The position numbers and the translations under genes were made by a program. Positions 14,940 to 25,745 of a DNA stretch of 38,334 nucleotides are shown here, piece by piece. Each line of letters opens with the position of its first letter. Position 1 is the stretch's first letter. The notes beneath the pieces were generated by a model. It ran no database searches. It saw only the letters and a list, made by a program, of their open reading frames with translations, and was not told the origin of the DNA. The stretch is from CAZJHX01 sp964545715 (GTDB lineage Bacteria; Myxococcota_A; UBA9042; GCA-2863065): positions 1 through 38,334 of the forward strand of contig CAZJHX010000098.1 in assembly GCA_964545715.1 (NCBI GenBank), written 5' to 3'.

Positions 14940-17747
14940 ATGACGCGACTCGGGGCTTTTGCCGTCGTCGTCGGGGTGTTGGGCATTGCTGGGGACGCAA
15001 TCGCTCAAAATCACCTCGTCGTGGAAGGGGTATTGCGGGACAACGCCGGTGCGGCGCTGGACGGCAGCTTTGACATTACCTACGCGCTGTACGCCGATGA
15101 GGATGCCGCCGACCCCCTTTGGTCGGAGACCCACGTCGGGCAGACGGTGGCCAAAGGCTTCTTCCAGTCGCGGCTGGGCGAGAGCCAGTCGCTGGCGCCG
15201 CAGCTGTTTGCGGACAACGCGGGCATGTGGCTGGGCATCGCTCTGGCCGGACAGCCCGAGCTGCCGCGCACGCCGCTGGAGACGGATCCGTACGCCTTCC
15301 GCGCCGGCATCGCCGAGGTGGCCAAGACGGCTGACTCGGCGGACACCGCCAAGAGCGTCAGCTGCACGGGCTGCATCGAGCTGACGGCGCTGAACGCCGC
15401 GGTGCTGACAGCCATCAACATCGCCTACGACGACTCCACGACCAAGCTGGGCGCCACCACCGTGGCGGGCGCTATCGCCAAGCTCAAGGCGCTGATCGCG
15501 GCCGGCGGTGGCGGCGGCGGCGGGGCCAAAGAGGGCAACGGCGTCGTGGCCTCGTCCAACATCAACGAGTGGGCGCTGCAGCCGTTTGCCGTGGTCAAGG
15601 ACTACATCCACCTGTTCAACCCGATCACGCCCAAGGTGCTCATGCACGTCTACGGCGACACGGACTCGTCGTTTGCCACCGGCAACAACCTGGTCGTGGC
15701 CTACGACTTTGCGCCCAACCAGTACTCGCACGCGGTGCAGGGGCAGGCGGGCGATGTGGTCATTCAGGTCGGCAACCCGTCCGCGTTTACGCCGGGCAGC
15801 CACATCCTGCTCTACCAGACGGTGGGCACGAACGGGAACGGCACCGGCGCCGGCAACTGGGAGCTCAACGGCGTCAAGAGCGTCGAAGGCAGCACGGTTC
15901 AGCTGGTCAAGCCGCTGAAGAACACCTACGTGGACAACGGCAACAACAGCGGGCGCTCACAGGCCGTTGTCGCCGCGTCGTACAACAACCTGGAGATCGT
16001 GAGCGGGGGCATCCTGCGTCCATCCAAGCTTCTCGATGTGGACGGGAAATCCGGCGGCATCACCTACGTGCGCTCTCAGACGGTGACGGTGCACGCCGGC
16101 GGTCGGATCCATGCGGACTGGGCCGGCTTCGACGCACAGAACTCCAGTCAAGACGCCGGCGACTCTGAGTGCAACACGCAGCCCAACAACAGCAGCAGCG
16201 GCAATAACAACTGCTCGGGTGGTGGTGGCGGCACCAGCAGTTACTGCACCGGCGGCGGCGGCGGCAACAAGACGGCGGGCAAGGATCAGACCCAGCAGGG
16301 CAACTGCAACAACTCGCACCGCGGCAAGGGCGGAACGGCCAAGGGCGACGCTAACGCTACTGTCCTGACGATGGGCGGAGCCGGTGGCCAGGCGGACGGC
16401 AACAACTGCAGCAGCAGCTATGCCAGCGGTGGCGGTTTGGTCGTCATCGGCGCGTCCGTTCTGACCGTAAAGCCGGGCGGGCAAATCTCTGCGAACGGCC
16501 GCGGTCACAACACGTGGGGCTGTGGCGGCGGCGCGGGCGGCTCGGTCGCCATCTTCGCCGACACCGTGGTCAACGAAGGCACCGTGGAAGCGAAGGGTGC
16601 ACCCGGCGCGCCCAAGCCCAACAACAGCTACGCGGACGCCGGTGACGGCGGTGAGGGCTGGGTCCACATCAAGGACGTCATCCCCGGCGTGGTCAACGAG
16701 AGCTACCCCAAGGGCGTGCAGATCTGGATCGACGGGGTCAACGTGACGCCGACGGTCGGCGACCCCAACGGCAAAGGCTCGCCGGCCTTCAACGCAACCA
16801 ACAGCACGTGGGGCGCCGACGGCCTCAGCCCGTGGTCGACCGGCCCGCTGGACCTGACCAATGTGGCCAACTGGACGCTGGGTGAGCACAAGATCGAGCT
16901 CAACGAGACCGGCGGCGCAGGTGGCCAACTCAAGAGCTACATCTACGTGATCTACCCGTTTACCAACAGCGTGCCGCCGGCCAACGACACGTGCACGTCG
17001 CCGGTGAAGATCGACCTGAGTGGCGGCCCCGCCGTGCTCTCGGGCACGACCGAGGACATCATGGGCAAGACCAAGGGCACCGACAGCAGCCAGGCCGCGG
17101 GGTGCGGCGGCATCGGCGGGCCCGACGTCATGTACGAGATCGAGCTGACCGAGCGGTCGCTGATCAACGCGACGGTCGTGGCGCCGTTCTCCAGCAAGCT
17201 GTACGTGCGCAAGGACAGCTGCAAGGACGGCGAGGTCGTGTTCTGCGCCGACAAGGACCTCGTCACGACGCCGCTGGAGGCCGGGAAATACTTCCTGGTC
17301 GTCGACTCGGACTCACCGCAAGCCAAGGGCAACTTCTCGCTGGCCGTCTCGCTGACGCCGGCGCCGCTGCCCCAAAACGACACCTGCGACACCGCCACGG
17401 AGCTGGTCTTCGCCAACGGCAAGGCGACCCACAGCGGCACCAATAAGTATGCGCTGGACGACGAGAAAGGCCTGTGCTCGCAGGCGCTGACCGGCGGTCC
17501 GGACGTGGTCTACAAGTTCAGCGCGGGCGCGGGCCAGATCCTGAACGCCACGCTGGACGCGACGTTTGACACCATCATGTACGTGACCACGGTGGGCTGC
17601 GGAAAGAAGGGGGTGCCGCTGAGCTGCTCGGCTTCGGGCACGCTGACCATCCAGGGCCTCGCCGGCGGGGACTACTGGCTGGTCGTGGACGGCACCAAAG
17701 AGAAAGAGTGGGGCACCTACGACCTCACCCTGCAGCTGAGCAACTAG
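14940..17747 (+). CDS. Large secreted multidomain surface protein A (tail-fibre-like N-terminus, Gly-rich beta region, two PPC-like domains)
   Basis: First gene of a five-gene run; 935 residues. MTRLGAFAVVVGVLGIAGDAIAQ is a signal peptide. Residues 24-145 form an N-terminal beta domain (VEGVLRDNAGAALDGSFDI, PLWSETH, TPLETDPYAFRA, SCTGCI). Residues 161-186 carry the motif Y-D-D-S-x-x-x-L-G-A-T-T-V-x-x-A-I-x-K-L common in phage tail-fibre and surface stalk proteins. After a Gly linker comes a beta-rich region (about 205-370), then Gly/Asn/Cys-rich solenoid-like repeats (SGGGLVVIGASVLTVKPGGQ, SVAIFADTVVNEGTVEAKG). Two tandem beta-sandwich domains close it (from NDTC near 681 and NDTC near 814), resembling bacterial pre-peptidase C-terminal domains. 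It is homologous along its whole length to the gene at 20912. No clear ribosome binding site is seen. Confidence 0.85.
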   Translation: MTRLGAFAVVVGVLGIAGDAIAQNHLVVEGVLRDNAGAALDGSFDITYALYADEDAADPLWSETHVGQTVAKGFFQSRLGESQSLAPQLFADNAGMWLGIALAGQPELPRTPLETDPYAFRAGIAEVAKTADSADTAKSVSCTGCIELTALNAAVLTAINIAYDDSTTKLGATTVAGAIAKLKALIAAGGGGGGGAKEGNGVVASSNINEWALQPFAVVKDYIHLFNPITPKVLMHVYGDTDSSFATGNNLVVAYDFAPNQYSHAVQGQAGDVVIQVGNPSAFTPGSHILLYQTVGTNGNGTGAGNWELNGVKSVEGSTVQLVKPLKNTYVDNGNNSGRSQAVVAASYNNLEIVSGGILRPSKLLDVDGKSGGITYVRSQTVTVHAGGRIHADWAGFDAQNSSQDAGDSECNTQPNNSSSGNNNCSGGGGGTSSYCTGGGGGNKTAGKDQTQQGNCNNSHRGKGGTAKGDANATVLTMGGAGGQADGNNCSSSYASGGGLVVIGASVLTVKPGGQISANGRGHNTWGCGGGAGGSVAIFADTVVNEGTVEAKGAPGAPKPNNSYADAGDGGEGWVHIKDVIPGVVNESYPKGVQIWIDGVNVTPTVGDPNGKGSPAFNATNSTWGADGLSPWSTGPLDLTNVANWTLGEHKIELNETGGAGGQLKSYIYVIYPFTNSVPPANDTCTSPVKIDLSGGPAVLSGTTEDIMGKTKGTDSSQAAGCGGIGGPDVMYEIELTERSLINATVVAPFSSKLYVRKDSCKDGEVVFCADKDLVTTPLEAGKYFLVVDSDSPQAKGNFSLAVSLTPAPLPQNDTCDTATELVFANGKATHSGTNKYALDDEKGLCSQALTGGPDVVYKFSAGAGQILNATLDATFDTIMYVTTVGCGKKGVPLSCSASGTLTIQGLAGGDYWLVVDGTKEKEWGTYDLTLQLSN

Positions 17748-17756
17748 GGGGACCTG

Positions 17757-20700
17757 ATGAGACGCGTTCTTCTGGTTTTGTTGGTTAGCGGGCTGGTCGC
17801 GGGCTGTCCCGACTCGCCAGAGCCGCCGGGGCAGGGCACGGACACGGGCGACACCAGCGCGCCGGACACCGTCACGGTGGCCGACGAGGGTGGGGACACT
17901 GGGACGTCCACGCCGGACGTAGCGGCTCCCGATGTGGAGGACGATGCCGGTCACGAGCCGGACGCCGTCGAGGACGCCACGCCTCCGCCCGATGTGCCGC
18001 CCGCCGACTGCAGCTTCGATCCCAAGCCTGCGGGCTGCGAGTGCTCGGACGGACCGGACTGCGCGTCCGAGTTCTGCATCCTGTCCACGGCGGGCAAGGT
18101 GTGTGCTGATTTCTGCACCGACAAGTGTCCTGACGGGTGGAGCTGCGAGGAGATCGGGCTGCCGGGCGCGGGGGCTGACAAGGCCTTTGTGTGCGTCGAG
18201 CGGCACGTCTTCCTGTGTCGTCCGTGCGAGGCCAACGCGGACTGCGCGGCGCCTGGCTTCCAAGGCCTGGACCAGTGCGTCAGCTACGGCGACGAGGGCT
18301 CGTACTGCGGCAGCGCGTGCTCTGCGCAGGAGCCGTGTCCGTCGGGCTTTGAGTGCAACGAAGACAAGTACTGCGTGGCCAAGAGCGGGACGTGTGAGTG
18401 CGCGCCGCTGCATATCACGTTGGAGGCGATCACCGACTGTGCGTCGACCAACGAGTTCGGCAGCTGTCAGGGCGCGCGCGAGTGTGGTGTGGATGGACTG
18501 ACCGAGTGCACGGCAGCCGCGCCCCAGGCGGAGCTGTGTGACAGCAAGGACAACGACTGCGACGGCGCCACCGACGAGGACGTCAACACCCCGTGCGAGC
18601 TGAAGAACGACTTCGGCACCTGCGCGGGCACGATCTTCTGCCAGGGTGGCACCGGGGTCTGCCAGGGCACGCCGCCCAAGTCCGAGCTGTGCGATGGGCT
18701 GGACAACGACTGCGACGAGACGATCGACGAGGGCTTCCCGGACCTGGACAAGGACACGCTGGCCAACTGCGTGGACCCCGACGACGACGACGACCAGTGG
18801 GTGGACGAGGACGACAACTGCCCGCTGCACGCGAACCGCGATCTGCTGGACACCGATCTGGAGGGGATGGGTGACGAGTGCGACGCGGTCGACGACGGCG
18901 AGGGTGTGGCTGACCAGCAGGACTGCAAGCCGCTGTTGAAGAACGTCTATCCGTTCGCGCCCGAGGAGTGCGACGGCGTGGACAACGACTGTGACTCCGC
19001 CATCGACGAGGCGTCCTGCAACGACGAGAACCCGTGTACGGACGACACGTGTGACCCGCAGGCGGGGTGCGACTACGCACCAAACGCCAACGCGTGCAAC
19101 GACGGCAACCCGTGCACGAAGCCGGATGCCTGCGTGGCCGGCAGCTGTGACGGGGAGTTCATCAACTGCAACGACGACAACCCGTGCACCGACGACTTCT
19201 GCGACCAGCAGAAGGGCTGCCAGAACGTGCCCAACACGCTGGCCTGCAGCGACGGCAACGCGTGCACGCTGGGGGATGTCTGTACGGGCGGCGCCTGTCT
19301 GGGCGGGGCGGTGACCACGTGCGACGACGGCAACCCGTGCACGCTGGACAGCTGTGATCAGACGGCCGGCTGCTCCCACCCGCCGGTGGCCGGCTCCTGC
19401 AACGACGGCAATAAGTGCACGACCCTGGACGCGTGTGTGGGCGGCGTCTGCGTGGGCGACTTTGTCGACTGCGACGACGGCAACGAGTGCACGATCGACA
19501 ACTGCGACACCGAGCAGGGCTGCACCCCGACGCCGATCGAGGGCAAGTCCTGCGACGACGGCAACGACTGCACCGAGGACACGGCCTGCGACGCCTCCGG
19601 TGAGTGCGTCGGCGAGGACCTGGGCTGCCAGTGCGAGCAGAACTCGGACTGCGTGGGCTTCGAGGACGACGACCTGTGCAACGGCACGCTGTTCTGCGAC
19701 AAGTCCGGTCCGCCGCCGTACTCGTGTGAGGTGGATCCCAACACGATCGTGGCGTGCCCGGTGCCGGCAGGTCTGGACGGCGCGTGCACGACCTCGACGT
19801 GCAACCCCAACACGGGCACGTGCAGCACCAAAATCGGGCCGGATAACGTGGTCTGCAACGACGGCAGCCTGTGCACGTCGGGCGACAGCTGCCAGGCGGG
19901 TGCGTGCAAGGGCGCGGTCACCCCGTGCGGGGACGGCAACGACTGCACCTTTGACCTCTGCGACCCGGCGACCGGCTGCGTCTACCCGGCCGTGGAGGGC
20001 TTCAAGGCCTGCGACGACGGCGACGCCTGCACGGTGACGGACGCCTGCGCGTCGGGCGAGTGCAAGGGCACGGGCGCGCTGCCCTGCGTGGACGGTAACC
20101 AGTGCACCGAAGACAGCTGCGCGTCGGCAACGGGCTGTGTGTACACGCCCATCGACGACCTGCTGTGCGACGACGGTGACGCGTGCAGCACCGTGAGCAA
20201 GTGCATCGGCGACAAATGCACCGGCATCGCCGGGCTGGACTGCGACGATGGCGACGCCTGCAACGGCGTGGAGACCTGCGATGCGGGCGGCTGCCAGGAC
20301 GGCGCGGCGCTGCAGTGCGACGACGGCATCGCCTGCACGGCCGACAGCTGCGACAAGGACGCGGGCTGCGTGAACACCCCGGCGGACGCGGCGTGCGACG
20401 ACGGCAAGTTCTGCAACGGCGGCGAGACCTGCGACGCCGACACCGGCTGCAAGGCGGGGACGCCGCCGGAGATTGGGGACAACGTCGCGTGCACCGTCGA
20501 CAAGTGCGACGAGGCGCAGAACAAGGTCACGCACACGCCGAAAGACACGCTGTGTCCGGGCGGCGCCGACCCGTGCACCGCCGGCAGCTGCGATGCCACG
20601 GACGGCTGCAGCATGATCGACTCGCCCGACGGCGCGAGCTGTGACGACGGCGTGGACTGCACAGGCGGCGCGCTGTGTCTTGGCGGCCTGTGCCAGGGCG

Positions 20701-20915
20701 GCAAGCCTTGCGAGGAGGTCGGGCAGATCTGCTCCGGCGGCGCCTGCGTCGGCGGTGGCACCGCAACGGTGAGATTTGTGTCCGCGTCGGCTCTGCTGGA
20801 GACCGACGCGCGCTCTGTGCAAGTGGTGGTGACCCCGACAGCGGCAGGAACTTTGAAAAAATCGGTGACGGCGGTGCTCAGCGCCCTGGCAGAGCTGATC
20901 TTGGAGACACAATGA
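17757..20915 (+). CDS. Cys-rich repeat lipoprotein A (MopE-type and Dicty_CTDC-like repeats)
   Basis: A 1052-residue lipoprotein starting 9 nt after the upstream stop, with GGGGG about 6 nt before the ATG. The lipobox is LVAGC (Cys17). An Asp/Thr/Pro-rich linker (18-80) leads to a Cys-rich N-terminal domain (about 82-250). Three MopE-type putative metal-binding motifs follow (CDSKDNDCDGATDE, CDGLDNDCDETIDE, CDGVDNDCDSAIDE, near 259, 310 and 403), with an acidic thrombospondin-type-3-like segment around 335-375. From about 421 to 1000 there are many CDDGNxCTxDxCDxxxGC repeats resembling the slime-mould Dicty_CTDC repeat, interrupted by a CNGTLFCDKSGP block. The last 50 residues have no Cys and begin ATVRFVSA. 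It is probably a disulphide-bonded, metal-binding surface rod. Confidence 0.85.
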   Translation: MRRVLLVLLVSGLVAGCPDSPEPPGQGTDTGDTSAPDTVTVADEGGDTGTSTPDVAAPDVEDDAGHEPDAVEDATPPPDVPPADCSFDPKPAGCECSDGPDCASEFCILSTAGKVCADFCTDKCPDGWSCEEIGLPGAGADKAFVCVERHVFLCRPCEANADCAAPGFQGLDQCVSYGDEGSYCGSACSAQEPCPSGFECNEDKYCVAKSGTCECAPLHITLEAITDCASTNEFGSCQGARECGVDGLTECTAAAPQAELCDSKDNDCDGATDEDVNTPCELKNDFGTCAGTIFCQGGTGVCQGTPPKSELCDGLDNDCDETIDEGFPDLDKDTLANCVDPDDDDDQWVDEDDNCPLHANRDLLDTDLEGMGDECDAVDDGEGVADQQDCKPLLKNVYPFAPEECDGVDNDCDSAIDEASCNDENPCTDDTCDPQAGCDYAPNANACNDGNPCTKPDACVAGSCDGEFINCNDDNPCTDDFCDQQKGCQNVPNTLACSDGNACTLGDVCTGGACLGGAVTTCDDGNPCTLDSCDQTAGCSHPPVAGSCNDGNKCTTLDACVGGVCVGDFVDCDDGNECTIDNCDTEQGCTPTPIEGKSCDDGNDCTEDTACDASGECVGEDLGCQCEQNSDCVGFEDDDLCNGTLFCDKSGPPPYSCEVDPNTIVACPVPAGLDGACTTSTCNPNTGTCSTKIGPDNVVCNDGSLCTSGDSCQAGACKGAVTPCGDGNDCTFDLCDPATGCVYPAVEGFKACDDGDACTVTDACASGECKGTGALPCVDGNQCTEDSCASATGCVYTPIDDLLCDDGDACSTVSKCIGDKCTGIAGLDCDDGDACNGVETCDAGGCQDGAALQCDDGIACTADSCDKDAGCVNTPADAACDDGKFCNGGETCDADTGCKAGTPPEIGDNVACTVDKCDEAQNKVTHTPKDTLCPGGADPCTAGSCDATDGCSMIDSPDGASCDDGVDCTGGALCLGGLCQGGKPCEEVGQICSGGACVGGGTATVRFVSASALLETDARSVQVVVTPTAAGTLKKSVTAVLSALAELILETQ
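19015..20757 (+). repeat. Tandem CTDC-type coding repeats in Cys-rich protein A
   Basis: Degenerate tandem repeats centred on TGCGACGACGGCAAC, each encoding C-(D/N)-D-G-(N/D)-x-C-T. Two sub-types tend to alternate: one with CDxxxGC and one with CxxGxCxG. Repeat identity is higher at the protein than at the DNA level, which points to old, selected copies rather than recent expansion. Confidence 0.75.
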
Positions 20916-23734
20916 TGAAGCGTCTTGTTTTTCTGACTGTGATTCTTGCGGCCGGTGTGGCCGAAGCTCAGAGCCACCTGGTCGTCGAGGGTGTCCTACG
21001 TGACAACGCGGGCGCCGTGCTGGACGGTGATTTCGACATCACCTACAGCCTGTATCCGGCCGAGGACTCCGCGGATCCGGTGTGGTCCGAGACCCATCTG
21101 GGGCAGGGCGTGGACAAAGGCTTCTTCCAGGCGCGACTGGGCCAGAGCCAGGCGCTGATGCCGGCGATGTTTGCGGCCAACCCCGGCTTGTGGCTGGGCA
21201 TCACGCTGGGCGGCCAGCCGGAGCTGCCGCGGACGCCTCTGGAGACCGATCCCTACGCCTTCCGCGCGGCGGTCGCCAACACGGCGGGCGTGGCGGATAC
21301 GGCCAAGTCGATCAGCTGCACCGGCTGCATCGAGGTCGAGGCGCTGTCGGCTGCGGTGCTGGCCGCGACCAACATCGGCTACGACGACAGCGCCACCAAC
21401 CTGGGCGCCACCACGGTGCAGGGCGCCATCGGCAAGCTGAAGGCGCTGATCGGCTCGGGCGGCGGCGGCAACGGCAACGTCAAAGAGGGCAACGGGACGA
21501 TCGTGCCGTACGCCAACCAGTGGGGCCTGCCCAGCTACGGCACGGCTACTGAGTACGTGCACATGCTCAACCCGACCAACCCCAAGGTCGTCACCTATAT
21601 CTATGGTGGTCAGAACACGGGCTTCAGCTCCTCGAACAACCTGATCGTGTCCAACACGTACGCGCCCAACAACTACAGCGGCGCCGTCAACGGCAACAAG
21701 GGCGACAAGACGATGACCGTCGGGCAGCCCGGCCTGTTCAACGCCGGCGACCACATCCTGATCCACCAGTCGGTGGGCGCCAACGGCGGCCAGTGGGAGC
21801 TGAACGCGGTCCAGGCGGTGACCGGGGTCGCCGTCACGCTGGCCAAGCCGCTGCAGAACACCTACGTGAGCAAGAGCGGCAGCGACCAGGATCGGGCGCA
21901 GGTGGTCATCGCGGCCAGCTTCAACCAGCTTGAGGTGGTCAACGGTGGCGTGGTCCGGCCGTCCTCTGGCCTGGGGGGCAACCAGGACACGAACCTGCGT
22001 GGTGGCATCGTCTACATTCGCGCGCAGGCGATCACGGTGAAGACCGGCGGCAAGATCCTGGCGGAAGGCAGCGGTGACAACGGCGGCTATGGCGGGTATT
22101 GGGGCAGCGGCAACGACAACACGCCGTATGCCGGCCGCGGGCACTCCGAGTGCAGCACGCAGGCGGGTAACTACGGCAACAGCAACAACTGCTCGGGCGG
22201 TGGCGGTGGGTATCGGGCAAGCACAAGCTGCAGCTACACGTCCAACCGTGGCGCCGGCGGCGGCGGCAACAAGACCAAGGGCGCGGACGGCCAGCACGGC
22301 GGCAACGCGGGCAAGGGCGGCGTGGCCAAGGGTGATGCCGAGGCCAACACGCTGCACTTCGGCGGCGGCGGCGGTTATGTCTGGCCGACCCAGGGCGGTC
22401 GCGGCGGCGGCATGGTTGTGCTCGGCGCCAAGACCATCGTGGTCGAGAGCGGTGGGATCATCAGCGCCAACGGCGCCAAGGGCGGCGAAAACACCGGCTG
22501 CAACGCCTATTCGGGCGGTGGCGGCGGCGCCGGCGGGACGGTCGCGCTGTTTGCAACCACGATTCAAAACGCGGGCACCATCGAGGCCAAGGGTGGCGCG
22601 GGCGGCAACGCGGGCTACAGCGACGGCGGCGCCGGCGGCGAAGGCTGGGTGCTGCAGAACGAGCCGATCACGGGCATCGTCAACCAGAGCTTTGCCACAG
22701 GCGTCGAGATCTGGATCGACGGCGTCGAGGTCACCAAGTCCATCGGCGATCCGAACGGCAAAGGGCTGCCACACTGGGACGCGGTCAACTCCAAGTGGGG
22801 CGCGACCGGCACCGAGCCCTGGACCAGCGGCCAGCTGGATCTGACCAACGTGGCCAACTGGACCCTTGGCGAGCACAAGATCCAGTTCCGTGAGACCGGC
22901 GGCGCGGGCGGTGACCTCAAAGCGTACACGTACGTCATCTATCCGTTCACGGGGAGCACGCCGCCTGACAACGACTCGTGCGTCGGCGCCGAGGCGATCG
23001 ATCCCAACACCGAGGCGATCGTGGTGTCGGGGACCACCGAGGACACGATGGGCAAGTCCAAGGCGACGGACGCCAACAACCAGGCGGGCTGCGGCGGCTT
23101 CTTCGGCCCCGACGTGGTCTACGAGCTGGACCTGAAGAACCGCTCGCTGCTGAACGCCGCGCTGATCGCCCCGTTCTCCAGCAAGATGTACGTGCGTGAG
23201 GCGGCTTGCGCTGACGGTGCCATGGTGCTGTGCGCGGACAAGTCGTTTGTGTCCGACCCGATCGAGCCGGGCAAGTACTGGATCTTTGTGGACTCGGACT
23301 CCAAGCAGGCCAAGGGCGACTTCAGCCTGGCGGTCTCGACGACCCCGGCGCCGCTGCCGATCAACGACACGTGTGACACCGCAAAAGAGCTGGTCTTCGC
23401 CAACGGCAAGGCGCAGCTGTCGGGCACCAACGAGTTCAGCATCGACGACACCAAGGGCCTGTGCCCGTCCGCGCTCAGTGGCGGTCCCGACGTCGTTTAC
23501 AAGTTCACCGGTGGCCAGGGCCAGACTCTGAACGTCAGTTTGGATGCTCCTTTCGAGTCAATTCTGTATGTTACGACGGCTGCCTGTGGGGCGGCCGGTG
23601 TACCGTTGTCCTGCAGCGCGACCGGCAGCCTGACCATTCAGGGTCTCGCCGGCGGCGAGTATTGGTTGTTCGTGGACGGCGCCAAGGAGAAGGAGTGGGG
23701 CGACTACAACTTGACGGTGGAGCTGAAAAACTGA
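20912..23734 (+). CDS. Large secreted multidomain surface protein B, paralogue of the 14940 gene
   Basis: A 940-residue protein whose ATG overlaps the previous stop (ATGA); GGAG lies about 6 nt upstream. MMKRLVFLTVILAAGVAEAQ is a signal peptide. Domain order matches the gene at 14940: N-terminal beta domain ending in SCTGCI; stalk motif (YDDSATNLGATTVQGAIGKL); beta region; Gly/Asn/Cys-rich solenoid-like part (GGGMVVLGAKTIVVESGGI); and two PPC-like C-terminal domains, the last with YWLFVDGAKEKEWGDYNLTV almost as in paralogue A. The middle Gly-rich part differs most. The two probably arose by duplication and diverged, either as subunits of one structure or as alternative components. Confidence 0.85.
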   Translation: MMKRLVFLTVILAAGVAEAQSHLVVEGVLRDNAGAVLDGDFDITYSLYPAEDSADPVWSETHLGQGVDKGFFQARLGQSQALMPAMFAANPGLWLGITLGGQPELPRTPLETDPYAFRAAVANTAGVADTAKSISCTGCIEVEALSAAVLAATNIGYDDSATNLGATTVQGAIGKLKALIGSGGGGNGNVKEGNGTIVPYANQWGLPSYGTATEYVHMLNPTNPKVVTYIYGGQNTGFSSSNNLIVSNTYAPNNYSGAVNGNKGDKTMTVGQPGLFNAGDHILIHQSVGANGGQWELNAVQAVTGVAVTLAKPLQNTYVSKSGSDQDRAQVVIAASFNQLEVVNGGVVRPSSGLGGNQDTNLRGGIVYIRAQAITVKTGGKILAEGSGDNGGYGGYWGSGNDNTPYAGRGHSECSTQAGNYGNSNNCSGGGGGYRASTSCSYTSNRGAGGGGNKTKGADGQHGGNAGKGGVAKGDAEANTLHFGGGGGYVWPTQGGRGGGMVVLGAKTIVVESGGIISANGAKGGENTGCNAYSGGGGGAGGTVALFATTIQNAGTIEAKGGAGGNAGYSDGGAGGEGWVLQNEPITGIVNQSFATGVEIWIDGVEVTKSIGDPNGKGLPHWDAVNSKWGATGTEPWTSGQLDLTNVANWTLGEHKIQFRETGGAGGDLKAYTYVIYPFTGSTPPDNDSCVGAEAIDPNTEAIVVSGTTEDTMGKSKATDANNQAGCGGFFGPDVVYELDLKNRSLLNAALIAPFSSKMYVREAACADGAMVLCADKSFVSDPIEPGKYWIFVDSDSKQAKGDFSLAVSTTPAPLPINDTCDTAKELVFANGKAQLSGTNEFSIDDTKGLCPSALSGGPDVVYKFTGGQGQTLNVSLDAPFESILYVTTAACGAAGVPLSCSATGSLTIQGLAGGEYWLFVDGAKEKEWGDYNLTVELKN

Positions 23735-25745
23735 TCCGGGGGCTTGCAATCCTGAGCCTGTTGCTGGGCGCCTGCGGGCCTCCGCCTCACGGTGGTGGGG
23801 GCAGCGGCGGCGGCGACGATGGCGGCGTGACGGGCGGTACCGGTAATCCGACGGGCGGCGCGGACGCCAACAACTTCGTCAGCGACGGGCAGGGCGGTAC
23901 GTCCGAGCTGGCCATCTTCCTCGGCGACGAGGGGCTGGTGTACGGCGCGGAGTTTCAGCTGCCGGCGGTGGTCCCTTCCGAGACAGCCAACGTGCGTCTG
24001 CGGCTGCAGATCGCCAACCTGGGCGCCTCGGATCTGGGCGTGAAGAGCATGGCCCTGCTGCCGCTGAACGCGGACACGACGGCGGCCAACAAGTACGTCA
24101 CGCTGCTTTGGCCGGATGACTTCGACCCGGACGGTGAGTTTCCGTATGCGCTGGGACCCTACTCGCCGGCCAACAAGGGGCCGGTGCTGGAGGCGGAGAT
24201 TCTGTGGGCGCCGCTGGGCGTCGACGAGAACTCGATTACGCTGGCGGTGGAGACGGACAATCCGCTGATCGGGACGCGTACGCTGGTTTTGAAGGCGCCG
24301 GACTTCAGTCCCAAGGCGCGCGTGTCGCCCGATAAGGGGTTCTTCTGGGACGCCGATCTGACGGGCCCGGAGACGCTGGAGTTTGAGATCCACAACGACG
24401 GGCTGGGCCTGCTCGAGGTGTCCAGCGTGCAGTTCGGCGGCAAGCAGACCGGCTTTGAGTTGCTGGAGCTGGAGCTTGTCGGCAACGTCAAGCCGAAGGG
24501 CGCGGTCGGCTACAAGCCGCTGAAGTTCCACGTGAGCTACCAGCCTTACTTCGGCTCCAACCTGGACACCGCCAAGGTGTTGATCGCCACGAATGACCCG
24601 GGAGCGGAGTCGCTGCAGGTGGAGCTGGAGTCCAAGTTTGAGACCAGCGCGGACATGAGCCCGTGCATCTGGACGCTGCCGGGACCCGACAAGAAGGTGT
24701 TGGACTACACCGACACGCTGGAGGGGTCGAAGTCGCTGACGCTGACCATGCGCAACGTGGGCACCAGCGTGTGCAACGTGATGAGCGCCACGGTCACCAA
24801 CGATCCGGACGGCCAGCATTACGTGGTGCAGGCCAAAACCAAGGGGGATGCGGAGGCGGATCCGCCCGAGCCCGACATCCCGGTCGACATCTACCCGGTG
24901 GGGGTGGCGCCCGGCAAGGAGCTGGCGGTGGACGTGACGTACATCGCGGGGGACGCGGGCTTCGACTCGCCGTTTGTTATCGAGTACCAGGATCCGCTGC
25001 CGCGCAAGCTGGAGCTGACGTGCAAGGGCGGGGACAACAAGCCGTGTCTCGAGTACGGCCCCAACAATGGGGACAACCCGCTGCCGCTGACGTTTGTGGG
25101 CGAGCCGAGCGCCAGCGCTTCGCGCAAGTTTCTGGTGCGCAGCTGTGGGACCGGGGCGCTGACGATCAGCGCGATCACGATCACCGATGATGTCAATCCG
25201 GCCGAGCCGTCGGTGTATTGGGCCGTGGGCTCTCCCGGTGCCGAGAACGTGAAGATCCCGGCGGGGAGCAGCCAGCTGTTTACGCTGCTGATGACGCTGC
25301 CCAACGAGGAGGGCACGGCGGTCAACGCGACCATGGATCTGGTGTGGTCCAACGGGCTGGAGCCTCAGGTCACGTCGGTGCCGCTGTCGGCGCTGGCGGA
25401 CTCCACGGCGATCTTGCCTGTGGCCGACACCGGGCTGCCGGAGAACTACGAGAACCTGTTTACCGGCGAGGCGTTTCTGCTGGACGGCAACGAGAGCTCG
25501 ACGGGCGTGGAAGAGGTGGCGATCGCGGACGAGGGCTACTTGTGGTTTGTGGTGAACCGCCCGGCGGACAGCACGGTGACGATCAAAGAGGAGTGGGGTG
25601 GCGCGACGCGGTTCGTGATCCCCGACACGGCCGGGACGTACTCGTTTGGTTTGCTGGTGAAGACGGACGGCGCGCTGCCGCTGATCTCGCCGGCTGAGTT
25701 GGTGGATATCAACGTGAGCGCGCCACCGGATCCGGAGCCTGATCC

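Noticed and set aside
19015..20757. Regular repeats considered as a CRISPR array
   Set aside because: The repeats are degenerate, in frame and encode a conserved Cys pattern; there are no identical repeats with unique spacers and no cas genes.
17313..20912. Very long open frame (1199 codons) on the - strand opposite Cys-rich gene A
   Set aside because: It is the mirror of a GC-rich repeat gene: low-complexity Arg/Ala/Val product with no domain, while the + strand encodes a signal peptide, lipobox and recognisable repeats.
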